The notes beneath the pieces were generated by a model. It did no database searches and had not been told where the DNA came from. It was given only the letters and a program-made list of their open reading frames with translations. From contig SUSY01000004.1 in assembly GCA_015063185.1 (NCBI GenBank), positions 1 to 64,000 of the forward strand: 64,000 bases of DNA, written 5' to 3'. Of this stretch, positions 25,367 through 33,475 are shown one piece after another. Origin of the DNA: Thermoplasmata archaeon. Lineage in GTDB: Archaea > Thermoplasmatota > Thermoplasmata > Methanomassiliicoccales > Methanomethylophilaceae. The translations under genes were made by a program, and so were the position numbers. Numbering within the stretch: the first letter of the stretch is position 1; each line of letters starts with the position of its first letter.

Positions 25367-26392
25367 ATGAGGTACTCGCAGAACGAGAAGGGCATCAGCG
25401 TCCAATTGGAAAGTGACGACGATCTGTGGCACCTGTACAACATCGTGGAGGTAGGGGACCTGGTCACCGCATCCACCATGCGCAGGGACGAGAAGGCCAG
25501 GAACGCTGTGGCTGACCAACGTACCGAGAAACGTAGGATGACGTTGGGGATCAGAGCTGAGAAGATCGAGTTCTCCGAGGAGGACCTCAGGTTAAGGGTC
25601 CTCGGTGTCATAGAGGAGGGTCCACAGGACATAGGTCAACACCATTCGCTTATGATGGAGGTCGGCGAGAGGGTGACCTTATCCAAGAAACATTGGAAGG
25701 ATACGCAGATAGAGAGGTTGAAGCGTGCTGTCGCCGATACGAACAAGCCCAGGATGGTCTTCGTTGCGATGGATCAGGACGATGCGACCATTGCGGTATT
25801 GAGGCAGTTCGGTCTGAAGGAGATCGCGTGTGTCCGTTCACAGAGGTCCGGTAAACAGTACCAGGACGATTCGAAGGGACAGGACTATCATGGGGAGGTC
25901 ATTTCCAAGTTGAAGACCCTGGCGGAACCGAATATGCCGTTGGTGCTTCTGGGCCCAGGGTTCGAGAAGGAGAGGTTCGCCGATTCGGTAAAACCACTGG
26001 GTCTATTCACTTCCACGTTCGTGTACCATACCGGGCAGAGCGGTATGCAGGGTGTCAACGAGCTCATGAAGAAGGGGATGGGTGCGGACCTTCTCAGGGA
26101 GTCCAGGGTAGGGGTGGAGATGGAAGCCGTCGAAAAACTGATGGAACACATCGGTAAGGACGGTCTCGCCACATATGGAAATCAACAGGTCGCGGATGCG
26201 GCCGATGCAGGAGCCATCGAGACACTGTTAATCCTCGATTCCAAGTTACGCGAGGAGGACCTGGATAAGGTCGTACGCACGGTAGAGGTTCAGAAGGGCA
26301 ACGTCATAGTAGTGTCCGCACAGCATGATGGTGGTAAGCAACTCGCATCGTTGGGTGGTCTAGGGGCAATTCTCAGATATCGTCTTGCATGA
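25367..26392 (+). CDS. pelA: Pelota, archaeal Dom34 homologue (ribosome rescue)
   Basis: About 341 residues. Pelota rescues stalled ribosomes with aEF1A and ABCE1. The three-domain layout is visible: N-terminal Sm-like domain (VQLESDDDLWHLYNIVEVGDLV), then an eRF1_2-like RNase H fold (MVFVAMDQDDATIAVL), and a C-terminal eRF1_3 domain ending with SAQHDGGKQLASLGGLGAILRYRL. An in-frame GTG at 25313 would start earlier, but ATG 25367 aligns with the family N-terminus (MRYSQNEKGISVQL) and follows AGGGGCG. Strong archaeal marker. Confidence 0.9.
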   Translation: MRYSQNEKGISVQLESDDDLWHLYNIVEVGDLVTASTMRRDEKARNAVADQRTEKRRMTLGIRAEKIEFSEEDLRLRVLGVIEEGPQDIGQHHSLMMEVGERVTLSKKHWKDTQIERLKRAVADTNKPRMVFVAMDQDDATIAVLRQFGLKEIACVRSQRSGKQYQDDSKGQDYHGEVISKLKTLAEPNMPLVLLGPGFEKERFADSVKPLGLFTSTFVYHTGQSGMQGVNELMKKGMGADLLRESRVGVEMEAVEKLMEHIGKDGLATYGNQQVADAADAGAIETLLILDSKLREEDLDKVVRTVEVQKGNVIVVSAQHDGGKQLASLGGLGAILRYRLA

Positions 26393-26632
26393 TGTGCCAG
26401 ATCTCATAATTGCCGATTTCGTGCATCGATATCCGATTTCCATCTTAGTTATGTTAGGTACTCTACGAAATTTAGTATCAGCATTACGTATTACGCAGTA
26501 TTTTTGTAATTTACTACGAATTCAGTAAAATGTATAACGATTGAAATGGCAGTGTCTGACAAAGGTATAAAAACAACAATGGAATCCAGCCTTTTATTAA
26601 TAAAATAAATCCCGACCACTGGAGAGGCTGAG
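26393..26632 (+). promoter_or_regulatory. AT-rich leader before citrate synthase
   Basis: 240 bp with no gene. It is rich in TTACG/TTAC words, and holds the imperfect inverted repeat TTACT-ACGAATTC-AGTAA at about 26512-26529. A TATA-like TTATTAATAAAATAAA lies about 30-45 bp before the ATG, and GGAGAGGCTGAG is the ribosome site. No known riboswitch recognised. Confidence 0.4.
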
Positions 26633-27991
26633 ATGAGAAACAACATTGACGAAACCAAATTCATCAAAGAGAGAAGCGAGATCTGTTCTAACAGGGACTT
26701 CATTCCCGTCGATCTCTACAAGAAATACGATGTCAAGAGAGGACTTCGTGACAGCAACGGAAAAGGTGTCCTTACTGGGCTCACCAACATCTCCAGGGTT
26801 GATGGGTTCGATACCATCGATGGGGTCAGAACGCCCATCGAAGGACGCCTCTGGTTCAGAGGCATCGATATTACCAAGCTCGTAGCCGGTGCGAACTATC
26901 ATGTCGGCGGATTCGAGGAGGCAGCATATCTTCTGCTCTTCGGCGATCTTCCGAACATGGAACAGTTGGAGGAGTTCAAGCAGGTCATGAACCAGAACAG
27001 GGTCCTCCCAGTCACGTTTGTCAGGGATGTCATCCTGAAGGCACACAACAAGGACATCATGAATTCCATCACAAAGAGTGTCCTCACATTGTCCGCGTAC
27101 GACCAGAATCTCTCGGACCTCTCCATCGAGAACGTACTCAGACAGTGCATCTATCTCATCAGTGTGTTCCCCATGTTGGCCGTTTACGGTTATCAGGCAT
27201 ATGTCTACTACGATTGCAACGATAGCCTCTATATCCACAGGCCGGATCCAAATCTCTCCACAGCCGAGAACATCCTTAAGATGCTCAGGCCGGATGGAAA
27301 GTACACGGAGCTCGAGGCAAAGGTCCTCGATGCATCGCTCATGCTCCACATGGAGCACGGGGGAGGAAACAACTCTACGTTTACTACAAGGGTCGTTACA
27401 TCCACAGGATCCGACACATATTCGGTCATTGCAGCCGCACTCTCATCCCTCAAGGGACCTAAGCACGGTGGGGCCAATATCAAGGTCATGGAGATGATTT
27501 CGGACATCAAGGAGCATGTTCCTGACACCACCGATAAGAAAGCAGTCGAGGAGTATCTCATCAAGATTCTCGATAAGCAGGCATTTGATAAGCAGGGACT
27601 CATCTACGGAATGGGTCATGCGGTGTACTCCATATCTGATCCCAGGGCTACGGTCTTCAAGAGGCTCGTCGAGAAACTTGCTGTCGAGAAGCACCGTGAG
27701 AAGGATCTCCAGCTTTACAAGGATATCGAGGAGATGTCGCCTGAACTCATATGTGCCAGGAGGCATGCGTTCACTGGTGTCAGTGCCAATGTGGACTTCT
27801 ATAGTGGATTCGTCTACAACATGTTGGGGATCCCACCCGAACTCTTCACTCCTCTCTTCGCCATCGCAAGGGTCGTTGGATGGAGCGCTCACCGTATCGA
27901 GGAGCTCGTCAATTCCGGAAAGATCATCCGTCCTGCATATCAGAGCGTGATGGAGGAAAGGGATTACACTCCTATGGATCAGCGCGAGTAA
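26633..27991 (+). CDS. gltA: Citrate synthase
   Basis: 452-residue citrate synthase-fold enzyme condensing oxaloacetate and acetyl-CoA. Active-site residues are visible: His in MEHGGGNNSTFTTRV, His in GPKHGGAN, and Asp in GVSANVDFYSG near the C-terminus. It resembles the longer group common in Firmicutes, so transfer from bacteria is possible. With the isocitrate dehydrogenase at 31.3 kb it would give the oxidative branch to 2-oxoglutarate for glutamate; aconitase is not in the window. A 2-methylcitrate synthase activity cannot be ruled out. Confidence 0.9.
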   Translation: MRNNIDETKFIKERSEICSNRDFIPVDLYKKYDVKRGLRDSNGKGVLTGLTNISRVDGFDTIDGVRTPIEGRLWFRGIDITKLVAGANYHVGGFEEAAYLLLFGDLPNMEQLEEFKQVMNQNRVLPVTFVRDVILKAHNKDIMNSITKSVLTLSAYDQNLSDLSIENVLRQCIYLISVFPMLAVYGYQAYVYYDCNDSLYIHRPDPNLSTAENILKMLRPDGKYTELEAKVLDASLMLHMEHGGGNNSTFTTRVVTSTGSDTYSVIAAALSSLKGPKHGGANIKVMEMISDIKEHVPDTTDKKAVEEYLIKILDKQAFDKQGLIYGMGHAVYSISDPRATVFKRLVEKLAVEKHREKDLQLYKDIEEMSPELICARRHAFTGVSANVDFYSGFVYNMLGIPPELFTPLFAIARVVGWSAHRIEELVNSGKIIRPAYQSVMEERDYTPMDQRE

Positions 27992-28005
27992 ACCCAAACA
28001 CCTCT

Positions 28006-28062
28006 GACGTCCATCCTCGTGGTGGACGTCGGAGATCTGGTTCTACAATGGGGCGATAGCCC
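28006..28062. terminator. Inverted repeats between convergent citrate synthase and MATE genes
   Basis: GACGTCCA (28006-28013) pairs with TGGACGTC (28023-28030), and GGGC-GATA-GCCC (28051-28062) is followed by TTTCTT. Either may end transcription of the citrate synthase gene; a role for the opposite strand is unclear. Confidence 0.45.
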
Positions 28063-28100
28063 TTTCTTATTTAACATAATGTCGAAATTACACATCTGGC

Positions 28101-29471
28101 TCATTCCATCAGATGTGGAGTGAACGGCTCCTTCTTGAGGAATCCGCATTTGTGCCCATGCCTGTATACGAGGAGGATCGTAAGACACAGTGTGAGTCCC
28201 TCAGTGATTATACTGGAATAGGTAAGACCATATGTGCCGAATGCGAGGGACATTATGCATAGGACAGGGATACCCAGATAGACCGTCCTGGTAAAGGAGA
28301 TGAGGTTGGCATGTTTGCTGTCCGAGGCAGCGACGAACATCGATGCGACGAACATGTTCAGTCCTGTCATTATGAACGTGTAGGACATGGTTGTAAGATA
28401 TGCATTGACACGTTCCTTGGTGTATTCGCTTTCCATGAACAGGTCTGCAATGACGGTATCGAAGATCTGCAAGGTCACCATTCCGATAAGACCCAGGACG
28501 ATGGCGAATATCATGCCTGTGCGGAACATCATGATGATCCTGTCCTTGTCTTCCTTACCATAGAAATACGATGTCAATGAGATGGAACCCTGATTATATC
28601 CTATGTAGAGCGAGTTGAGCAATGCCTGCAGGTTTATGGCAATGGACCTCGCGGCAATGGATTCCGTTCCGGTGAGTTTCACGCTGAACATCAACAGCAG
28701 CGTGGTGGAGATCGCCAATGTGAGGGTGTTGATTGTCTGAGGGAGTCCGTTCTTACAGATCGGGATCAGTATCCTCAGATTCTTGGATGGCAGTTCGCGT
28801 TTCAATATGGATTTCTTGTCGAAATAGAGGAGGTACACGCATCCCAGGGTGGAGAACATCGTACCGACTATTGTGGAGTACCCGGTACCGGAAAGACCCA
28901 GACCCGTGAAAGAGATCATATAGAAATCGTACACGATGTTGAGGATCAATCCAAGCGAGAGGAGGGCGGTAGCGGATTTACCCCTGCCTGTGACGATGAG
29001 TATCTGGGACACTAGATATTGCATCATGAAGAACGGGATGGCGAAGGAGAATGCCTGTCCGTATTCCATAGCACCGGAGAGTATGACTCCGTTTACGCCT
29101 ATGAAATGGGTTATCGTTCCGATGATGGTCGCGAACATCAGCATGATCGTTATGCTGACGGTCGTCACGAAGAGGATGATCGTGGACATATGCGAACTGG
29201 CACGTTGATATTCCTTACGTCCTATCAGATATCCTATGTGTGATGCCGAACCGGAAGCGAACATCATGCTGAGTGCGGTGAGAAGATACTGTATTGGAAG
29301 GATGGATACGATGGAGGCGAGGGCATCGGGACCCAGTTTGGTTACGACCACGAGTGCATCTGCTACACCGTAGGTCGATGTCAGCAGAACGGTGAATATC
29401 GAAGGGAGGATGAAGAGTATCGCCTTTTTTCCGGAATCGATCACTTCCATCTTGCTGGCTTCATCTTCCAT
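28101..29471 (-). CDS. MATE family efflux transporter
   Basis: 456 residues with about 12 hydrophobic helices in two MatE halves (FILPSIFTVLLTSTYGVADALV..., repeated near residue 230). Cation-coupled export of drugs or metabolites; substrate unknown. It follows ABC-F and isocitrate dehydrogenase genes on the same strand, with a 27-bp gap. Confidence 0.88.
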   Translation of the reverse strand: MEDEASKMEVIDSGKKAILFILPSIFTVLLTSTYGVADALVVVTKLGPDALASIVSILPIQYLLTALSMMFASGSASHIGYLIGRKEYQRASSHMSTIILFVTTVSITIMLMFATIIGTITHFIGVNGVILSGAMEYGQAFSFAIPFFMMQYLVSQILIVTGRGKSATALLSLGLILNIVYDFYMISFTGLGLSGTGYSTIVGTMFSTLGCVYLLYFDKKSILKRELPSKNLRILIPICKNGLPQTINTLTLAISTTLLLMFSVKLTGTESIAARSIAINLQALLNSLYIGYNQGSISLTSYFYGKEDKDRIIMMFRTGMIFAIVLGLIGMVTLQIFDTVIADLFMESEYTKERVNAYLTTMSYTFIMTGLNMFVASMFVAASDSKHANLISFTRTVYLGIPVLCIMSLAFGTYGLTYSSIITEGLTLCLTILLVYRHGHKCGFLKKEPFTPHLME

Positions 29472-29498
29472 GGTCCGCGCCCCATATGAAAGCGATCC

Positions 29499-31310
29499 TC
29501 ATTTCGTTTCGTCGGATGGTTTTTCGACAGCGATCTTCTTCCTCTGACGGCCACCGGTCTTCTTGAGTTTTCCTTGACTGATTGCCCACTCGTAGTTCTT
29601 CATCTCGGTGGGTGCGACCAGTACACGATCGCCCTTGGCGAACTTCTTACCGAGTGCCCAGTTTGTGAACGGTGATATGACCCTGTATTCGTCGGCATCC
29701 ATGACGATCTCGGTGGTGTTGGGCCTACCCTTTGTGGCTGAGTATGTGCCAGTAGTGAGTTTTATGTGTCCATCTCTGACCTCGCAGACCTTGTTGCACA
29801 CGGTGTCGAGGAAGTACCTGTCGTGGGTGACGGTCAGGATCGTACCGTTATACTCATTGAGTGCCTCTTCCAAGGCATGTCTCGCCGGGATGTCGAGATA
29901 GTTGGTGGGTTCGTCCAGAACGAGCACGTTGGTCTCTTGGAGCAATAACAGTGTCAGGGACACTCTGACCCTCTCCCCTCCGGAGAGATATCTCATCTGT
30001 TTGTCCACTTCCTCGTCGAAGAGCAACATCCTTGCAAGGAGTTTCCTCGCTTCGGCACGTCTGTCCTTACCGATGACCTGAAGGATCTGTTCCTCGGGTG
30101 TGAGGTTCAGATCGAGGTTCTCATGGTTCTGGCAGAAGTATCCGATCTTCGCACCCGGTGCGATCCAAAGCTCTCCCTCTGAGGGGATCTCGCCGATAAG
30201 TGCTTTGATCAGAGTGCTCTTACCCTCACCGTTGGCACCGAATATTCCGATCTTCTCTCCTTTATGGATGTCCAATTCGATATCGGAGAGGATCGTCCTT
30301 CCGCCCAATGAGACGGACAACCCCTTGGCGGTGATGACGTTCTTTCCGGATTTGGGAGCGGATTGGATCCTGACGGTGATCTCCTTGTTCTTCTCGGGTG
30401 CTTCCTTCTCCTCCATCTTCTCGATCAGTTTCTGACGCGTCTTGTGGGTGGTCAGGAACCATTGATCGTGATGGAGTTTCTCCGCGATCTCTTCCTGTCT
30501 CTTCTTCTGGGTGACGTACTTGTCGTACTCCTTCTGCATACGGTCCAGGTCGAGCATCTTCTTCATTATGAACGCGGAATAGTTGCCCTTGTATTCCCTG
30601 GTCTTGCCGTTGGAGATCTCGACGGTACGGGTGGCCATCTTGTCGAGGAAGTATCTGTCGTGGCTGATCACCACGCAGGCGGTATGAGAGTCCAGAAGGA
30701 AGTCCTCCAGCCATTCCACGGTATCTATGTCGAGGTGGCTGGTAGGCTCGTCGAGGAACAGCAGGTCGCAGTCCTCCGCCTGGACGACGATCCTGGAGAG
30801 CATGACCTTGGTCCTCTCTCCTCCGCTGAGGGTGTCCATGTCCCTGTCCATGATGCCCTGGGATAGTCCGACCGTTTCCAAGGCGGAGATCTGCATCTTC
30901 TCGTCGTCACTGGCGTTCTTGGAGAGTTGGCTCTCCAATCTGGCGTATTCGGTGGTGACGGTATTCCAATCGATATCGTCCCTTCCCGATGCCATGATGT
31001 CATCGAGCTCCCTCATCCTGCGTTTTATGTTCTCGATGTGTCCGTACGGACGACCGAGAACGTCCCTCACGGTCAGACCTTTGGCATCCTCCGGGAATTG
31101 TGGGAGGTAACCGATCCTTTGGGTGTTGACTATGAGTTCACCCGTGTCGCAACGGTCCTCTCCCAAGAGGATCTTGAGGAAGGTGCTCTTGCCGGCACCA
31201 TTTACTCCGATCAGGCCGATGCTATCGCCCTTGTTGATCTGGAGGTCGGCTTTGGTGAGCACCTTCACAGGACCGAAGGATTTCGTGAGGGATTCTGCTC
31301 TGAGCAGCAT
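29499..31310 (-). CDS. ABC-F family ATPase (first copy)
   Basis: 603-residue soluble protein with two ABC domains and no membrane helices. Walker A motifs are GVNGAGKSTFLKIL and GANGEGKSTLIKAL; signatures are LSGGERTKVML and LSGGERVRVSL; Walker B are LLFLDEPTSHLD and VLVLDEPTNYLD. The charged linker between (about 240-310) is the P-site tRNA interaction motif region. ABC-F proteins act on the ribosome E site in translation or antibiotic protection. C-terminal ~70 residues form an extra basic tail. A second copy is at 57.6 kb. Sits 9 bp behind isocitrate dehydrogenase. Confidence 0.9.
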   Translation of the reverse strand: MLLRAESLTKSFGPVKVLTKADLQINKGDSIGLIGVNGAGKSTFLKILLGEDRCDTGELIVNTQRIGYLPQFPEDAKGLTVRDVLGRPYGHIENIKRRMRELDDIMASGRDDIDWNTVTTEYARLESQLSKNASDDEKMQISALETVGLSQGIMDRDMDTLSGGERTKVMLSRIVVQAEDCDLLFLDEPTSHLDIDTVEWLEDFLLDSHTACVVISHDRYFLDKMATRTVEISNGKTREYKGNYSAFIMKKMLDLDRMQKEYDKYVTQKKRQEEIAEKLHHDQWFLTTHKTRQKLIEKMEEKEAPEKNKEITVRIQSAPKSGKNVITAKGLSVSLGGRTILSDIELDIHKGEKIGIFGANGEGKSTLIKALIGEIPSEGELWIAPGAKIGYFCQNHENLDLNLTPEEQILQVIGKDRRAEARKLLARMLLFDEEVDKQMRYLSGGERVRVSLTLLLLQETNVLVLDEPTNYLDIPARHALEEALNEYNGTILTVTHDRYFLDTVCNKVCEVRDGHIKLTTGTYSATKGRPNTTEIVMDADEYRVISPFTNWALGKKFAKGDRVLVAPTEMKNYEWAISQGKLKKTGGRQRKKIAVEKPSDETK

Positions 31311-31319
31311 GTGTACCGC

Positions 31320-32543
31320 TCAGTTCTTGTTCGCCGCTATGAGAGCGTCGACGTAATCCTGCCAAACCTTCTCGAGATCGGGCCTCTGGATGGTGTCCAT
31401 GATGTACTCGGCGAACTCGTCTCCGGTGGCACCGGTGTCCCTTCCGGTCATGACCAGTTTCTTCTCGAACTGGCAACATACGTCGAGGGCCATGTTGAGC
31501 TTCTTGGCTTTCTCCGCCTCTCCGATGTGGTCCATCATCATTGCGACCGCCTTGATCATGGAGCAGGGGTCAGCATACTGTGCGCGTCCCTCGGTGACCA
31601 TCCTGGGAGCGGATCCGTGGATGGCCTCGAACATCGCGTACCTGGTTCCGATGTTAGCGGATCCCGCGGTTCCGACACCTCCCTGGATTTGTGCTGCCTC
31701 ATCGGTGATGATGTCACCGTAAAGGTTGGGCAGGACGAATACCTTGAACGCGGACCTTCTGGCGGGATCGATGAGCTTCGCGGTGGTGATGTCGACGAAC
31801 CATACATCGTGCTTGACCTCGGGGTAGTCCTTCGCGATCTTGTCTGCGAGATCGACGAACAGTCCGTCGGTGGTCTTGATGATGTTGGCCTTGACGATGA
31901 TGGATACATAGTTCTTTCCGGTGTTCTTCGCGTTCTCGAATCCGGCACGGATGATCCTCTCGGTTCCCTGGAGGGTCGCGACACAGAAGTCCATCGCGAG
32001 GTCGTCGGTGACGAAGAATCCGTCGCTTCCGAGTGCGTAGGATCCCTCGGTGTTCTCCCTGTAGAATGTCCAGTCGATTCCGAGTTCGGGAACGGAAACG
32101 GGTCTGACGTTGGCGAAGAGGTCGAGTTCCTTCCTCATCGCGACGTTTGCGGACTCGATGTTGGGCCATGGGTCTCCCTTTGCGGGGGTGGTGGTCGGAC
32201 CCTTGAGGATGACATGACACTTCTTGAGCTCCTCGAGGGTATCGTCGGGGATCGCTTTCATGACCTCCACACGTCTCTCGATGGTGAGTCCGTCGATGAT
32301 CCTGATCTCTGCCTTTCCAGCCTCGAGTTTGTCCTTGAGGAGGAATTCCATGACCTTCTGTGCGGATGCACAGATGTAGGGGCCGATTCCGTCTCCTCCA
32401 CATACTCCGACGATGAGCTTGTCGAGTTTGGAGTAGTCCACGGGTGCGCCCTCTTCCTTGAGTTTCTCGACCCTGTTGAGCTGCTTCTCGAGGAGAATTC
32501 CGAACTTCTCCTTCGCTGCTTCGATTGCCTTCTGGTCAACCAT
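31320..32543 (-). CDS. icd: Isocitrate/isopropylmalate dehydrogenase family, likely isocitrate dehydrogenase
   Basis: 407 residues of the beta-decarboxylating dehydrogenase family. Motifs: GGDGIGP, the substrate loop SANVAMRKELDLFANVRPV, the catalytic Lys in IVKANIIKTTDGLF, metal-binding Asp in LYGDIITDEAAQIQGG, and the cofactor loop EAIHGSAPRM. The SxNxxxR substrate loop and citrate synthase nearby favour isocitrate over isopropylmalate. NAD or NADP choice is not clear by eye. A CGCGCG block precedes the TATA-like TTATTTTATTAC upstream. Confidence 0.82.
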   Translation of the reverse strand: MVDQKAIEAAKEKFGILLEKQLNRVEKLKEEGAPVDYSKLDKLIVGVCGGDGIGPYICASAQKVMEFLLKDKLEAGKAEIRIIDGLTIERRVEVMKAIPDDTLEELKKCHVILKGPTTTPAKGDPWPNIESANVAMRKELDLFANVRPVSVPELGIDWTFYRENTEGSYALGSDGFFVTDDLAMDFCVATLQGTERIIRAGFENAKNTGKNYVSIIVKANIIKTTDGLFVDLADKIAKDYPEVKHDVWFVDITTAKLIDPARRSAFKVFVLPNLYGDIITDEAAQIQGGVGTAGSANIGTRYAMFEAIHGSAPRMVTEGRAQYADPCSMIKAVAMMMDHIGEAEKAKKLNMALDVCCQFEKKLVMTGRDTGATGDEFAEYIMDTIQRPDLEKVWQDYVDALIAANKN

Positions 32544-32572
32544 TTGTTTTCACCTAGTGGGTGAATGGGGAA

Positions 32573-32600
32573 TGTAATAAAATAAGGTATCGCGCGTGCA
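32573..32600 (-). promoter_or_regulatory. icd promoter with CGCGCGATACC element
   Basis: On the minus strand, GCACGCGCGATACC (32599-32586) runs straight into TTATTTTATTAC, a TATA-like box about 30-40 bp from the icd ATG. The same CGCGCGATACCTT string precedes the FKBP gene TATA box. Confidence 0.5.
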
Positions 32601-32604
32601 CACT

Positions 32605-33297
32605 CTACTCTGACGGCCACAGTTCCAGGTCCATCCATGTATCGGAGGAGTCCTTCAGTTCGGAATACCTTTGCATCAGTGTGTCCAAACTATGTAACGG
32701 TAGATTCATCAGAGTGAAGAGTTGGATGATGAGTGTACGAAGGTCCTCTTGGACATTGCCGTCTCCGGTGTAGAGGTACCTGTCCACGAACTTGGTGAAG
32801 CTTCCGTCGACGGAGATCATGACCTGTCTTATGTGATTCTCATCGAATGGTACTCCGAACCTTCCTGATACGGTAGATATCCATTCGGTGTCGAGGTCCA
32901 CGATCTTATCGAATGTATCCCAATTGGAATATGCCTCATGGAAGAGTTCTCCAACCTTGGGAATCTCCTTCGCGATGTGCAATTCTAGTAGATATGGAAG
33001 TGCCAGTGCGGTCATGTAATCCATATCCTGTTCCAGGAGGTGATTACATTTCTCCTTCCTCTTCTCGATCGTGTGCATGAATATGTAGTCAAAGATGTGA
33101 TCCTTACTGGGGAAGAGGTTGTACAGACTTCCGTTAAGGATCTTGGCACGATATGCAATCTGTCTCATGGTGGTCTTGTCATATCCCTGTTCCATGAACA
33201 GTTCGAATGCGACACGTGCTACGGTATCACGCATCTGCGCTTTCTTTTCCTTACGGGTGCTGGTACTGTCCTCATTCGGTTCGGATTGGCCAACCAT
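32605..33297 (-). CDS. TetR family regulator of the divergent MMPL exporter
   Basis: About 230 residues. The N-terminal TetR helix-turn-helix reads DTVARVAFELFMEQGYDKTTMRQIAYRAKILNGSLYNLFPSKDHIFDYIF; the rest is an all-helical ligand domain. In-frame starts reach back to a TTG at 33357, but that lies inside a palindromic operator. TATA box TTAAATAT (33341-33334) would start RNA near 33311, so ATG 33297 or GTG 33312 fit better. It probably represses itself and the MMPL gene through the two shared operators. Confidence 0.88.
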   Translation of the reverse strand: MVGQSEPNEDSTSTRKEKKAQMRDTVARVAFELFMEQGYDKTTMRQIAYRAKILNGSLYNLFPSKDHIFDYIFMHTIEKRKEKCNHLLEQDMDYMTALALPYLLELHIAKEIPKVGELFHEAYSNWDTFDKIVDLDTEWISTVSGRFGVPFDENHIRQVMISVDGSFTKFVDRYLYTGDGNVQEDLRTLIIQLFTLMNLPLHSLDTLMQRYSELKDSSDTWMDLELWPSE

Positions 33298-33341
33298 CTT
33301 CTTGATGATCACATGAACCCAATTATCCGGAGGATATTTAA

Positions 33342-33359
33342 TTTTGAGCATGTTCAAAA
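33342..33359. promoter_or_regulatory. Operator 1 of the tetR/MMPL intergenic region
   Basis: TTTTGAGCATGTTCAAAA, an 18-bp near-perfect palindrome (one mismatched pair), directly upstream of the tetR TATA box TTAAATAT (33341-33334 on the minus strand). Confidence 0.75.
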
Positions 33360-33424
33360 TTTATTGTTAAAAGCAGGGCAGATTTTGATTATTAACATAT
33401 GAATCGGACCACTATTCTACATTT

Positions 33425-33456
33425 TTTTGAGCGTGTTCAAACAACTCTTATATATC
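33425..33456 (+). promoter_or_regulatory. Operator 2 and TATA box of the MMPL gene
   Basis: TTTTGAGCGTGTTCAAAC (33425-33442) repeats operator 1 with two changes, followed six bases later by TTATATATC (33448-33456). The ATG at 33476 lies about 24 bp from the box, so the message has little or no leader. Confidence 0.75.
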
Positions 33457-33475
33457 ATATTACAATCGCGATTAC

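Noticed and set aside
30927-32564. Open frame of 545 codons antisense to ABC-F and icd
   Set aside because: Crosses two genuine genes on the other strand, with shadow composition (Gly/Asp/Leu runs).
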